In this document: positions 1-8,568 of the stretch, one piece after another
Layout of the letters: each line of letters opens with the position of its first letter
How positions within the stretch are numbered: the stretch's first letter is position 1
Source: Lactobacillus agrestimuris
Lineage (GTDB): Bacteria; Bacillota; Bacilli; Lactobacillales; Lactobacillaceae
Length of the DNA: 60,031 bases
NCBI RefSeq assembly: GCF_943193025.1
Contig: NZ_CALPCQ010000012.1
Coordinates: 1-60,031 of the forward strand
Reading direction: 5' to 3'
Position numbers and translations under genes: made by a program
The notes under the pieces: generated by a model
What the model was told of the DNA's origin: nothing
What the model saw: only the letters and a program-made list of their open reading frames with translations
Database searches by the model: none

Positions 1-11
1 AAGCAAAGAAA

Positions 12-39
12 AATCAGCTCGCATAATAGCGAACTGATT
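12..39. terminator. Imperfect stem-loop, possible terminator of the gene to the left
   Basis: Arms 12-22 and 29-39 pair with one mismatch around a 6-nt loop. The flanks are A-rich on the left and only partly T-rich on the right. It may end a gene lying outside the window on the left, but the U tract is poor. Confidence 0.35.
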
Positions 40-159
40 AAGCTAATTAATTTATATATTTTAACTGTCTACTTGACTAGGTACGGATCATCTAACTTTT
101 GGGTCTCAGTTCAAATTCGACACTTTTATTTTTAATTTTATAGCTTTTTTATTTCTAAT

Positions 160-224
160 TTGCAAAAATATAACCGGATAATTTATAATGCTATAATTAA
201 TATGGTAGCGATTACATAAGGAGG
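160..224 (+). promoter_or_regulatory. Promoter and RBS for the phosphatase-malR unit
   Basis: An extended -10 box (TG at 189-190, TATAAT at 192-197) lies upstream. An alternative pair is TTGCAA at 160-165 with TATAAT at 184-189, 18-nt spacer. The RBS AAGGAGG at 218-224 is 8 nt before a TTG and decides that start. The rest of 40-160 shows only AT-rich sequence to me. Confidence 0.55.
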
Positions 225-232
225 CGAAAATA

Positions 233-1006
233 TTGACGCATGATCGAATTGTTTCACTTGATGGACCAAGAAATTTCCGTGATTTAGGCGGATATGAAAA
301 TAGTCAGGGTCAGAAGGTTAAATGGAATAAAATTTATCGATCCGATTCATTAAGTTCTCTGTCATATAAAGATAAGATTGACTTAGTGAAGAGAAGGGTA
401 GCAATAGATTGCGACTTACGATCAAGATATGAAAAAAATTCTTCTCCAGATGATTTATGGTCTGGGGTAAAGTATGTTGATGTTCCACTTTATTCAGATG
501 ATTCAAGTGAAGATAAGAGCGCAAGCAAGATTTACCGCTTCATGCACCATCTTCCTGATTTAAAAGGAAATTTCATTGGTCAAATATACCAACGGACTTT
601 GCTTAATAGTCATAGCCAGCAAGAATTTGCGGAAATCTTTGACCAACTACTTAACATGCCTGAAGATGAGGCTTTAGTCTTTCACTGTAGTGCTGGAAAG
701 GACCGAACAGGAATGACTGCAGCCTTAATCTTAATGGCTTTGGGTGTAGATGATGACACAATTGCTCGAGACTACTTATTAACTAATAAACTTTATGATT
801 TTGCAGCTTCAAGAAATTTACCAAGTAATGATGAGATTTCTGCAATGATTGCCAAAATGAATATTACTAAAGGCGAAGGGACAGCGGTTTATGGAATTAC
901 TGAAACTATTCGCCAAGGCTGGGGGAGCTTTGATTCATTTTTTACGAAAGAACTTGGATTTAGTCAAAATGATTTAAATAAATTCCGTAAGATGTATTTG
1001 GGGTAA
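233..1006 (+). CDS. Protein tyrosine phosphatase-like protein (Y_phosphatase3 family)
   Basis: A 257-residue cytosolic protein of the bacterial tyrosine/dual-specificity phosphatase type. The P-loop HCSAGKDRTG at residues 151-160 gives nucleophile Cys152 and Arg158 (the CX5R motif). The N-terminal NFRDLGGY motif is typical of this family. The substrate is unknown and could be phosphotyrosine proteins, phospholipid head groups or phosphosugars. The TTG start is chosen because a perfect AAGGAGG lies 8 nt upstream. malR begins 4 nt after the stop, so the two genes are probably co-transcribed. A paralogue at 34425-35216 has its catalytic Cys and Arg at the same residue numbers. Confidence 0.85.
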   Translation: MTHDRIVSLDGPRNFRDLGGYENSQGQKVKWNKIYRSDSLSSLSYKDKIDLVKRRVAIDCDLRSRYEKNSSPDDLWSGVKYVDVPLYSDDSSEDKSASKIYRFMHHLPDLKGNFIGQIYQRTLLNSHSQQEFAEIFDQLLNMPEDEALVFHCSAGKDRTGMTAALILMALGVDDDTIARDYLLTNKLYDFAASRNLPSNDEISAMIAKMNITKGEGTAVYGITETIRQGWGSFDSFFTKELGFSQNDLNKFRKMYLG

Positions 1007-1010
1007 AAAG

Positions 1011-1961
1011 ATGGTTACTTTATCAGATGTAGCAAAAGAAGCAAATGTATCAAAAATGACAGTTTCGAGGGTAATTAACCACCCTGAACAAGTAACTGAT
1101 GAATTGCGAGCACTTGTAGAGCAGGCAATGGAGACTTTAGAATACCATCCCAATTCTATTGCTCAGGCATTAGTCAATAATCGTACTAATGTGGTCAAAT
1201 TTGTCATACTTGAAGATATTGATATAACAGAACCTTATTATGTAAATTTGCTTTTTGGTTTTGCACAAGGATTAGCGAAGAAGCAGTATGCTTTGCAACT
1301 GATTACTGATCCTGAGGAGATTAAAAAAGGGCAATCTGATGGTTATTTGATTACAGGTGCAAGAAATAGCGACTATGATTGGCTAGATAAGTTAGAGAAG
1401 CCTTTTGTACTCTTTGGAGAAAATCACCGTGGTTATGACTTTATTGATACTGATAATCAGGCCGGAGAGAAGATTGCGACCGAATATGCTTTATCACGTT
1501 TATACAAGCGCATAATTTTCATTGGTTTAGATGTAAAAGAGCCATTTGAATATTCACGAGAAGCTGGATATATCAATACTTTGCAGAAGAATCAAATGAT
1601 TCCGCAAATCTATCGTATTGGCAATCATAGCCATGAAGCACAGGAATTGATCAAAAAGCACTTTAAAGAATTTAAGAAGGATACTTGTTTCATCTGTGCT
1701 AGTGACAGAATAGCGATTGGAGTTATTAGACAGTTGCAAACTGAAGATGCTAGAATTCCAGATGACTTCGGCGTAATTGGTTTTGATGGTGTATTTTTGG
1801 ATCAAGTTTCTAATCCAAAACTTACAACCGTTAAGCAATCTATTTTTAAGATGGGTGATTTGTTAGCTGATATGCTTTTACAGAAAATTGCCCAGTCTGG
1901 ATCACCTCAAGGCGAGGTCTTAATCACGCCAGAGTTGATTAGACGAAAAACAACTAGATAA
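1011..1961 (+). CDS. malR: LacI-family maltose operon regulator
   Basis: A 316-residue LacI/GalR repressor. Residues 1-50 form the helix-turn-helix and hinge helix (TLSDVAKEANVSKMTVSRV, then YHPNSIAQAL). The rest is a periplasmic-binding-protein-like sugar sensor ending with the typical IGFDG and LTTVKQ motifs. It lies directly before the maltodextrin genes and ends at its own terminator, so it probably controls the operon through the CG-centred 14-bp elements at 2000 and 5535. Assignment as MalR is by neighbourhood and family. The effector sugar cannot be read from the sequence. Confidence 0.85.
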   Translation: MVTLSDVAKEANVSKMTVSRVINHPEQVTDELRALVEQAMETLEYHPNSIAQALVNNRTNVVKFVILEDIDITEPYYVNLLFGFAQGLAKKQYALQLITDPEEIKKGQSDGYLITGARNSDYDWLDKLEKPFVLFGENHRGYDFIDTDNQAGEKIATEYALSRLYKRIIFIGLDVKEPFEYSREAGYINTLQKNQMIPQIYRIGNHSHEAQELIKKHFKEFKKDTCFICASDRIAIGVIRQLQTEDARIPDDFGVIGFDGVFLDQVSNPKLTTVKQSIFKMGDLLADMLLQKIAQSGSPQGEVLITPELIRRKTTR

Positions 1962-1970
1962 AAAGACAAA

Positions 1971-2000
1971 AACAACTTGAAAAAACTCAAGTTGTTTTTT
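1971..2000 (+). terminator. Terminator after malR
   Basis: A perfect 10-bp stem (1971-1980 with 1987-1996) and 6-nt loop is followed by a T run. It separates malR from the glycosidase promoter. Confidence 0.85.
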
Positions 2001-2055
2001 GATACCGATAACAATTATATTTCTCTTGTAAACGGTTTCTTTAATCAGCTAGACT
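2000..2055 (+). promoter_or_regulatory. mal promoter 1: candidate MalR operator, cre box and promoter
   Basis: TGATACCGATAACA at 2000-2013 is a CG-centred near-palindrome of LacI-family type. TGTAAACGGTTTCT at 2027-2040 matches the cre consensus TGWAANCGNTNWCA at all but the last base. TTGTAA at 2026-2031 can act as -35 with TAGACT at 2050-2055 (18-nt spacer). The operator and TTGTAAA have the same spacing at 5535-5567. Confidence 0.6.
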
Positions 2056-2075
2056 GTCAATGGAGGAAATTAATT

Positions 2076-3734
2076 ATGGCACATTGGTACGATCACGCAA
2101 TTATATATCAAATTTATCCTAAGTCTTTTCAAGATACCAATAATGATGGTATTGGGGACCTTAATGGAATTAGGCAAAGAATTCCGTATTTACAAAAGTT
2201 AGGAATCAATGCTATCTGGCTTAATCCAGTCTTTGTCTCACCACAGGTGGATAATGGCTACGATGTTTCTAACTATTTCGCTATCGATCCAGCAATGGGG
2301 ACCATGGAAGATATGAACAGCTTAATTGAAGACTGTCATAAAGCTGGTATTCATGTAATTATGGATTTTGTTTTAAACCATACTTCGAATCAGCATCCTT
2401 GGTTTCAAGATGCTATTAGCGATCCTAATAGTATTTACCGTGATTACTATATCTTCGCTGGTAAAGATGGCAAGCGTCCTAATAATTGGGGGAGTTTCTT
2501 CGGTGGCAGTGTCTGGGAAGAAGATCCTGCTGGAACGGGTGAATTTTATTTCCACTTATTTGATAAGAAAATGCCTGACCTTAATTGGAAGAACCCAGAA
2601 GTTAGACACTCAATGCTTGAAATAGCAGAATATTGGCTTGAAAAGGGAATTGACGGTTTACGTCTAGATGCCTTTATTCACATTGCTAAGGCCGATTTAA
2701 GACAGAACTTTCCAACTGAAGATGGCAATGGCGATCCAGTTGTCGCAGAACCATTCTTTGCTAATTTGCCGCAAGTACAAACTTGGCTCAGACCATTTTG
2801 TGAACAAATCAAGCAAGATTATCCTGAAACCTTACTCTTGGGAGAGGCGGCCAGTGCTAATGTTAACTTAGCTGTTGATTATACCGAAAGGCGTAATCAC
2901 TTGATGGATAGTGTGGTAACTTTTCGTTACTTCACAGAGGATAACAGTCAAGTTGATAAACACTATTCTGATGTTTACCAACCTAAGACTCTTGATATGA
3001 CTGCGTTTAAGCAAAATCAAACCGTCTGGCAACAAACTCTAGCTGGTATTTCATATCCAACTCTTTACTGGAGTAATCATGATATGGCTCGCTTGAGAAC
3101 TCGAGTGGCCAAAAATGATATTCAAGCTCGCAGTTTAGCAATGTTAATGTACTTACAACGCGGGATTCCGATTATTTATTATGGGGAAGAGTTAGGGATG
3201 CAAAATTTGCAGTTTGATAATGAGTCACAATTTAGTGATCAAACTGTGGAAGCCTTTATTGCATCAGCTAAGAAAGCTGGTTTGTCAAAAGAAGAGGCTA
3301 TCAAGATGGCAAGCCTTGTTCATAAAATGCCAGCACGTGGTCCAATGCCATGGAATCACGATAAGAACTATGGCTTTAGTGAAGCCGATAGCTGGATTAA
3401 GGGACAAAAAGTTGATAATTGTGTAGTTGATGATCAAATTGACGATGAAAGATCTAGTTTTAATTTTTATAAGAGAATGCTTGAACTTAAGCAAGAAGAT
3501 CTTTTCCAAGATGGAGACTACTACTTACTTTCTACAGATAAGAATTCATATGTTTACCAACGAGACCTAGGAGAAAAGAGTGCGATTGTTGCTTCATCTT
3601 TAAGTGATAAGGAAACAGCAGTTGTTATTCCTAAAGGTTACGAAGTAGAAAAATTATCTGCAGGAGATTATCAATTAAATGATGGAAAATTGACATTAAT
3701 GCCATATTCTGGCGTTGTTTTGATGAAAAAATAA
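2076..3734 (+). CDS. GH13 alpha-glucosidase (oligo-1,6-glucosidase/maltase type)
   Basis: A 552-residue intracellular GH13 hydrolase acting on short malto- or isomalto-oligosaccharides. The (beta/alpha)8 motifs are region I DFVLNH (97-102), region II GLRLDAF (194-200, nucleophile Asp198), region III LLGEAA (254-259, acid Glu257) and region IV WSNHD (332-336, Asp336). The +1 residue after the nucleophile is Ala199. In family members Val here goes with alpha-1,6 and Ala/Thr with alpha-1,4 preference, so maltase activity is my inference. The ATG at 2076 is chosen over an upstream in-frame TTG because GGAGG lies at 2062-2066 and the longer form would overlap the terminator and promoter. Confidence 0.88.
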   Translation: MAHWYDHAIIYQIYPKSFQDTNNDGIGDLNGIRQRIPYLQKLGINAIWLNPVFVSPQVDNGYDVSNYFAIDPAMGTMEDMNSLIEDCHKAGIHVIMDFVLNHTSNQHPWFQDAISDPNSIYRDYYIFAGKDGKRPNNWGSFFGGSVWEEDPAGTGEFYFHLFDKKMPDLNWKNPEVRHSMLEIAEYWLEKGIDGLRLDAFIHIAKADLRQNFPTEDGNGDPVVAEPFFANLPQVQTWLRPFCEQIKQDYPETLLLGEAASANVNLAVDYTERRNHLMDSVVTFRYFTEDNSQVDKHYSDVYQPKTLDMTAFKQNQTVWQQTLAGISYPTLYWSNHDMARLRTRVAKNDIQARSLAMLMYLQRGIPIIYYGEELGMQNLQFDNESQFSDQTVEAFIASAKKAGLSKEEAIKMASLVHKMPARGPMPWNHDKNYGFSEADSWIKGQKVDNCVVDDQIDDERSSFNFYKRMLELKQEDLFQDGDYYLLSTDKNSYVYQRDLGEKSAIVASSLSDKETAVVIPKGYEVEKLSAGDYQLNDGKLTLMPYSGVVLMKK

Positions 3735-3744
3735 GGAGAAGTAT

Positions 3745-5472
3745 ATGCAATTAGCTGCTTTACGCCATAGAAGTGAAAGTGAAGACTGTTTCGTAATTGA
3801 TAGCGATCATGTTAGAGTTCGTTTTCATACTGCCAAGGATGATGTAGATAAGATTATTGTTCACTACGTTGATAACTACACTCCAACTACAGAAACAAAA
3901 GAAGTCGAAATGACAAAAATTAGTAGCGGTGAAGTATCTGATCACTGGGTTGCTACTTTGGAAGTACCATATCACCGAATCAAGTATACTTTTGAAGTAA
4001 TTGGAAAAGATGGCGACCACAAGATCGTTGGCGATCGTGGAATTTATGACTTTAATAAAACCAATCTTAAAGCTGATGGAAGCTACTTCCGCTTACCATA
4101 CTTCCATGAAATTGACATGGATATAACTCCCGATTGGGTAAAGCAAACTGTTTGGTACCAAATTTTCCCAGAACGCTTTGCTAATGGAGACAAGAGTAAC
4201 GATCCAAAGGGAACTAAGCCATGGAATCCAGAAGATCATCCAAGTAGAACTGACTTTTATGGTGGAGACCTTCAAGGTGTACTTGATCACTTAGATGACT
4301 TGAAGAAGTTAGGCGTAAATGGTCTTTACTTCTGTCCGGTCTTTACCGCTAGTTCAAACCACAAGTATGATACTGTTGATTACTTTGATATCGATCCAGC
4401 CTTTGGTACTAAAGACTTATTCGCAAAAGTGGTCAATGAGGCTCACAAGCGCGGTATGAAAGTTATGCTTGATGCGGTCTTTAACCATATTGGTGAAAAT
4501 TCAATGCAATGGCAAGATGTGGTGGAAAATGGCCCTAAGTCACGCTTTGCAGACTGGTTCCACATCAACTCATTCCCAGTTAAGCCATTCCGTGATCCAT
4601 TGAAGGGTGAAGGTGAACCACCTTATGAAACTTTTGCTTTTGAACCTGCAATGCCTAAATTAAACACCGCTAATCCAGAAGTTCAAGAATACTTATTGGA
4701 AATTGCTACTTACTGGGTAAAGTACTTTGATATTGATGCTTGGCGACTTGATGTTGCTAACGAAGTTGATCACCATTTCTGGAAGAGATTCCACAAGGCT
4801 CTAGTTGCACTTAAGCCAAACTTCTATATTGTTGGTGAAATTTGGCACTCAGCTAGACCTTGGCTTAACGGTGATGAATTCTCAGGTGTCATGAATTATC
4901 CATTTACTTTGCAAGTTGAAGATCATTTCTTTAATGATAAGATGACTGCTAAAGAATTAGTTGAACATTTGAATGATCAATTGATGCTTTATAGGGATGC
5001 AACCAATCAAGCAATGCTTAACACGCTTGATAGTCATGATACTGCCAGAATTTTAACTGTTGCGGGCGGCAACCAAGACTTAGCTATACAAGCAATGACC
5101 TTTATCTTTATGCAAACTGGTAGTCCATGTATTTACTATGGTACAGAAATGGGAATGGCCGGTGGCAATGATCCTGATTGCCGTAAGCCGATGGACTGGA
5201 GTAAGATGGAAGGTCCTGTATGGCAAAGAGTTCATGAATTAGTTAAATTCCGCCTAGATCACGCAGCAACTTTAGGTAAAGGTGATACTTTGTTATCTGT
5301 AACAGAAAATGGCTTAATTAAGGTCGAAAGAAACGGTCAAGAAAGGCTAGTTGCTTACTTTAACACAGCAGATAGGGATCTTGAAATCAATGTTCCCCCT
5401 CTTCTAAGTCAAAAGTATCAAGCTGGAAAATTAGCCCAAAATGGCTTTGTAATCGCAATGAATAAGGATTAG
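3745..5472 (+). CDS. Neopullulanase / maltogenic amylase / cyclomaltodextrinase (GH13_20)
   Basis: A 575-residue cytosolic GH13 enzyme with an N-terminal CBM34-like beta domain (about 1-120) and a catalytic barrel. Catalytic motifs are DAVFNH (243-248), WRLDVANE (333-340, nucleophile Asp336), GEIWH (364-368, Glu365) and LDSHD (428-432, Asp432). The fifth region MPKLN (303-307) is the signature of the neopullulanase subfamily. It should trim maltodextrins or cyclodextrins to maltose and glucose for maltose phosphorylase. The gene starts 10 nt after the alpha-glucosidase stop behind AAGGAG, so the two share a transcript. No secretion signal is visible. Confidence 0.88.
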   Translation: MQLAALRHRSESEDCFVIDSDHVRVRFHTAKDDVDKIIVHYVDNYTPTTETKEVEMTKISSGEVSDHWVATLEVPYHRIKYTFEVIGKDGDHKIVGDRGIYDFNKTNLKADGSYFRLPYFHEIDMDITPDWVKQTVWYQIFPERFANGDKSNDPKGTKPWNPEDHPSRTDFYGGDLQGVLDHLDDLKKLGVNGLYFCPVFTASSNHKYDTVDYFDIDPAFGTKDLFAKVVNEAHKRGMKVMLDAVFNHIGENSMQWQDVVENGPKSRFADWFHINSFPVKPFRDPLKGEGEPPYETFAFEPAMPKLNTANPEVQEYLLEIATYWVKYFDIDAWRLDVANEVDHHFWKRFHKALVALKPNFYIVGEIWHSARPWLNGDEFSGVMNYPFTLQVEDHFFNDKMTAKELVEHLNDQLMLYRDATNQAMLNTLDSHDTARILTVAGGNQDLAIQAMTFIFMQTGSPCIYYGTEMGMAGGNDPDCRKPMDWSKMEGPVWQRVHELVKFRLDHAATLGKGDTLLSVTENGLIKVERNGQERLVAYFNTADRDLEINVPPLLSQKYQAGKLAQNGFVIAMNKD

Positions 5473-5487
5473 AGTTATTTAATTAAA

Positions 5488-5520
5488 AAGCAGACAGATG
5501 TAAAAATCTGTCTGCTTTAT
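5488..5520 (+). terminator. Terminator after the neopullulanase gene
   Basis: A perfect 12-bp stem (5488-5499 with 5506-5517) and 6-nt loop is followed by TATTTATT. It splits the maltodextrin genes into two transcription units. Confidence 0.82.
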
Positions 5521-5534
5521 TTATTGTTACATCC

Positions 5535-5602
5535 TGATACCGGTAACAGCTAATTTGCTATTGTAAAGCGCTTTCAAACAATGGATAATGAAAGCGTAAA
5601 CA
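5535..5602 (+). promoter_or_regulatory. mal promoter 2: MalR operator candidate, promoter and two cre-like sites
   Basis: TGATACCGGTAACA at 5535-5548 is palindromic at 12 of 14 positions with a CG centre. The -35 TTGTAA (5561-5566) and -10 GATAAT (5584-5589) are 17 nt apart. GTAAAGCGCTTTCA at 5563-5576 overlaps the -35, and TGAAAGCGTAAACA at 5589-5602 overlaps the expected start. Both resemble cre, at 12/14 and 13/14. Confidence 0.7.
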
Positions 5603-5632
5603 AAAGAGCATCTGATGGAGAGAAAAAGTATT

Positions 5633-7894
5633 ATGAAAAGAATTTTTGAAATCAACCCTTGGAAGGTTGTGACTCATAAATTTAATAAGGAAGATAAGAG
5701 ATTGCAAGAAAGTATGACAGCAATCGGAAACGACTATATGGGTATGAGAGGTAACTTTGAAGAAGGCTACTCAGCCGATAGCTTACAAGGTACTTATCTT
5801 GCAGGTGTCTGGTTCCCAGACAAGACCCGTGTTGGTTGGTGGAAGAATGGTTATCCTAAATATTTCGGTAAGAGTCTTAATGCTCCAAACTTTATCGGCT
5901 TAGGAATTACTGTTAATGGTGAAAAAGTTGACTTAGCTAAGGTTAAGTTCAGTGACTTCGAACTTTCACTTGATATGCACCAAGGACTTCTTTCAAGAAG
6001 CTTTGTATATGAAGGCAAAGATGTAAAAGTTAAGTTCGAATTTAGACGTTTCCTTCATATTGTTCAAAAAGAAGCGGCTTTGATTGAAGTTAAGGCAACT
6101 GTTTTGGAAGGTCACGCTAAGATTGACTTTGATTCAACTTTAGATGGAACTGTTGTTAACGAAGACAGTAACTATGAAGAGCACTTCTGGGATGCACTTG
6201 GTGAAGATGCGAAGGAAAAGACAATCCAAGTTAAGACTAAGCCAAATCCTTATGAAGTTCCTCAATTTGCAGTTCTTTTGAAGGAAAGCCTTCGCCATGA
6301 TGGTCAAGTAATTGACAGGGAAGTTTCTACTAAGGAAGCTCAGTTAAGCGAAAAGCTTTCTATGGAACTTGATCAAGGTCAATCATATGAACTTGAAAAG
6401 GACGTTATCGTTGTAACTAGCCGTGATGTTGATGAAAAGGACCAGTTAGCTGTTGCTAACGAATTAATGAACAAGCTTCAAGCTAAGAGTTTTGATGAAA
6501 ACTTAGCTGATCATGAAGCGGTCTGGGCTAAGCGCTGGGAAACTTCAGATGTTGAAATTTCTGGTGATGAAGCAGCACAACAAGGTATTCGTTTTAATAT
6601 CTTACAACTCTTCATGACTTACTACGGTGAAGATAAACGCTTGAACGTAGGTCCTAAAGGATTCACCGGAGAAAAGTACGGTGGTGCTACTTACTGGGAT
6701 ACAGAAGCTTATATTGTTCCAATGTATTTAGCTGTTACTAAGCCTGAAGTTACTCGTGCACTTCTTCAATATCGTCATGACCAACTTCCAGGTGCCTATC
6801 ACAATGCTAAGCAACAAGGACTTCCAGGTGCATTGTTCCCAATGGTAACTTTCAACGGTATTGAATGTCACAACGAATGGGAAATTACTTTTGAAGAAAT
6901 CCACAGAAACGCAGATATTCCTTTTGCTATCTCAATGTACACTAAATACACCGGTGACGATAGTTACGTTAAGAATGAAGGTATGGATGTCTTAGTTGGT
7001 ACTGCAAGATTCTGGGCAGCACGTGTTCACTTCTCTAAGTGGCGTAACAAGTATGTGATGCATGGTGTAACTGGTCCTAACGAATACGAAAACAACGTAA
7101 ACAACAACTGGTTCACAAGCACCATGGCAAGATGGCTTCTCAAGTATACTTTGGAACGTTTACCACTTGCTACTAAGGAAGCTCAAGAACGTGTCAAAGT
7201 TACTGATGAAGAAAAGGCTAAGTGGCAAGATATTGCTGATAACATCTACTTAGGTGAAGATAAGGACTTAGGTATTTTCTTACAACAAGATGACTTCTTA
7301 GATAAGGATATTCGTCCAGTATCTGAAATTGAAGATCAACGCCCAATTAACCAACACTGGTCATGGGACAAGATCTTAAGATCACCATTCATTAAGCAAG
7401 CAGATGTTCTTCAAGGTATTTATTTCTTAAATGATCAATACACTATGGAACAAAAGGAAAAGAACTTCGACTTTTACGAACCATTAACAGTTCACGAAAG
7501 CTCACTTTCTCCATGTATCCACTCAATCTTAGCTGCTGAACTTGGTAAGCAAGACAAAGCAGTTGAATTGTATGAAAGAACTGCTCGTCTTGATCTTGAT
7601 AACTACAACAACGATACAGTTGATGGTTTGCACATCACTTCAATGAGTGGTTCATGGCTTGCAATCGTTCAAGGTTTCGCAGGCATGCGATACAACAATG
7701 ACGAATTAAGCTTCAAGCCATTCTTACCAAAGAAATGGTCACACTACAGTTTCAAGATCAATTATCGTGGTCGTCTCCTTTTAGTAGAAATGAGTGACAA
7801 GGCAAAGATCACTTTAATTAGTGGTGAACCACTTGATATCAAGCTTTACGATAAGCAAGTTCACTTAGAAGAAGGGGAATCTGCAAATGCTTAA
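5633..7894 (+). CDS. mapA: Maltose phosphorylase (GH65)
   Basis: A 753-residue cytosolic enzyme that converts maltose plus phosphate to glucose and beta-D-glucose-1-phosphate. The length matches the Lactobacillus brevis enzyme (754). The N-terminal beta-sandwich begins with the typical IFEINPWKV. The (alpha/alpha)6 barrel carries GPNEYENN with general acid Glu484. The ATG at 5633 is preferred to one at 5615, which would leave no ribosome binding site, because GGAGAG at 5617-5622 can serve it. The last codons overlap pgmB by 8 nt, giving translational coupling to the enzyme that consumes the product. Confidence 0.95.
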   Translation: MKRIFEINPWKVVTHKFNKEDKRLQESMTAIGNDYMGMRGNFEEGYSADSLQGTYLAGVWFPDKTRVGWWKNGYPKYFGKSLNAPNFIGLGITVNGEKVDLAKVKFSDFELSLDMHQGLLSRSFVYEGKDVKVKFEFRRFLHIVQKEAALIEVKATVLEGHAKIDFDSTLDGTVVNEDSNYEEHFWDALGEDAKEKTIQVKTKPNPYEVPQFAVLLKESLRHDGQVIDREVSTKEAQLSEKLSMELDQGQSYELEKDVIVVTSRDVDEKDQLAVANELMNKLQAKSFDENLADHEAVWAKRWETSDVEISGDEAAQQGIRFNILQLFMTYYGEDKRLNVGPKGFTGEKYGGATYWDTEAYIVPMYLAVTKPEVTRALLQYRHDQLPGAYHNAKQQGLPGALFPMVTFNGIECHNEWEITFEEIHRNADIPFAISMYTKYTGDDSYVKNEGMDVLVGTARFWAARVHFSKWRNKYVMHGVTGPNEYENNVNNNWFTSTMARWLLKYTLERLPLATKEAQERVKVTDEEKAKWQDIADNIYLGEDKDLGIFLQQDDFLDKDIRPVSEIEDQRPINQHWSWDKILRSPFIKQADVLQGIYFLNDQYTMEQKEKNFDFYEPLTVHESSLSPCIHSILAAELGKQDKAVELYERTARLDLDNYNNDTVDGLHITSMSGSWLAIVQGFAGMRYNNDELSFKPFLPKKWSHYSFKINYRGRLLLVEMSDKAKITLISGEPLDIKLYDKQVHLEEGESANA

Positions 7895-8549
7895 AGGTTT
7901 AATTTTTGACTTAGATGGCGTCTTAACTGATTCAGCCCGTTATCATTTAAGTGCTTGGAACAACTTGGCCCAAGAATTAGGAATCACTTTAACTGATGAT
8001 CAACTTGATGCCCTTCGTGGTATTTCAAGAATGGATTCATTAAACATGATTTTGAAATTCGGTGGTCAAGAAAACAAGTACACCGAAGCTGAAAAAGAAA
8101 AATTTGCGGCCGAAAAGAACGAAAAGTTCGTTGAGCAAGTTGAAACTATGACACCAAAGGATATCTTGCCAGGTATCCCAGAACTTCTTAAGGATGCTAA
8201 GGCGCAAAAGTTGAAGATGGTCATTGCTTCTGCATCAAAGAATGCTCCAAAGATTTTGACTAGATTAGGAATTATGGATGAATTCGATGGAATCGTTGAT
8301 CCGGCAACTCTTTCAAAGGGTAAACCTGATCCAGAAATCTACATCAAGGCTCAAGAACTTGCAGAACTTAAGGCTGATGAAGTAATTAGCTTTGAAGATG
8401 CAAAAGCCGGGGTGGAAGCAATCAAGGCTGCAGGTCAATTTGCAGTTGGTATTGGTAATAAAGATCTTCTTAGTGAAGCAGATTACATTGTGCCAACTAC
8501 TGCGGATTTGAAGTTGAGTAAAATTGAAGAAGTTTTTAATAGTAAGTAA
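7887..8549 (+). CDS. pgmB: Beta-phosphoglucomutase
   Basis: A 220-residue HAD-superfamily mutase converting beta-glucose-1-phosphate to glucose-6-phosphate, the step after maltose phosphorylase. HAD motif I is FDLDGVLTD, with nucleophile Asp8 and Asp10. Later motifs are ASASKN, GKPDPEIY and FEDAKAG. A helical cap lies between motifs I and II. The start overlaps the end of the phosphorylase gene, and its SD (GAAGGGGA) lies inside that gene. Full length for the family. Confidence 0.95.
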   Translation: MLKGLIFDLDGVLTDSARYHLSAWNNLAQELGITLTDDQLDALRGISRMDSLNMILKFGGQENKYTEAEKEKFAAEKNEKFVEQVETMTPKDILPGIPELLKDAKAQKLKMVIASASKNAPKILTRLGIMDEFDGIVDPATLSKGKPDPEIYIKAQELAELKADEVISFEDAKAGVEAIKAAGQFAVGIGNKDLLSEADYIVPTTADLKLSKIEEVFNSK

Positions 8550-8568
8550 AAGAAAGTAGGGGGAGAGT

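Noticed and set aside
169-182. CCGG-centred element in the phosphatase-malR promoter as a MalR site
   Set aside because: It shares only the CCGG core with the boxes at 2000 and 5535, and the flanks are not palindromic.
1977-2075. N-terminal extension of the alpha-glucosidase from a TTG
   Set aside because: It would cover the malR terminator and the mal promoter. GGAGG supports the ATG at 2076.
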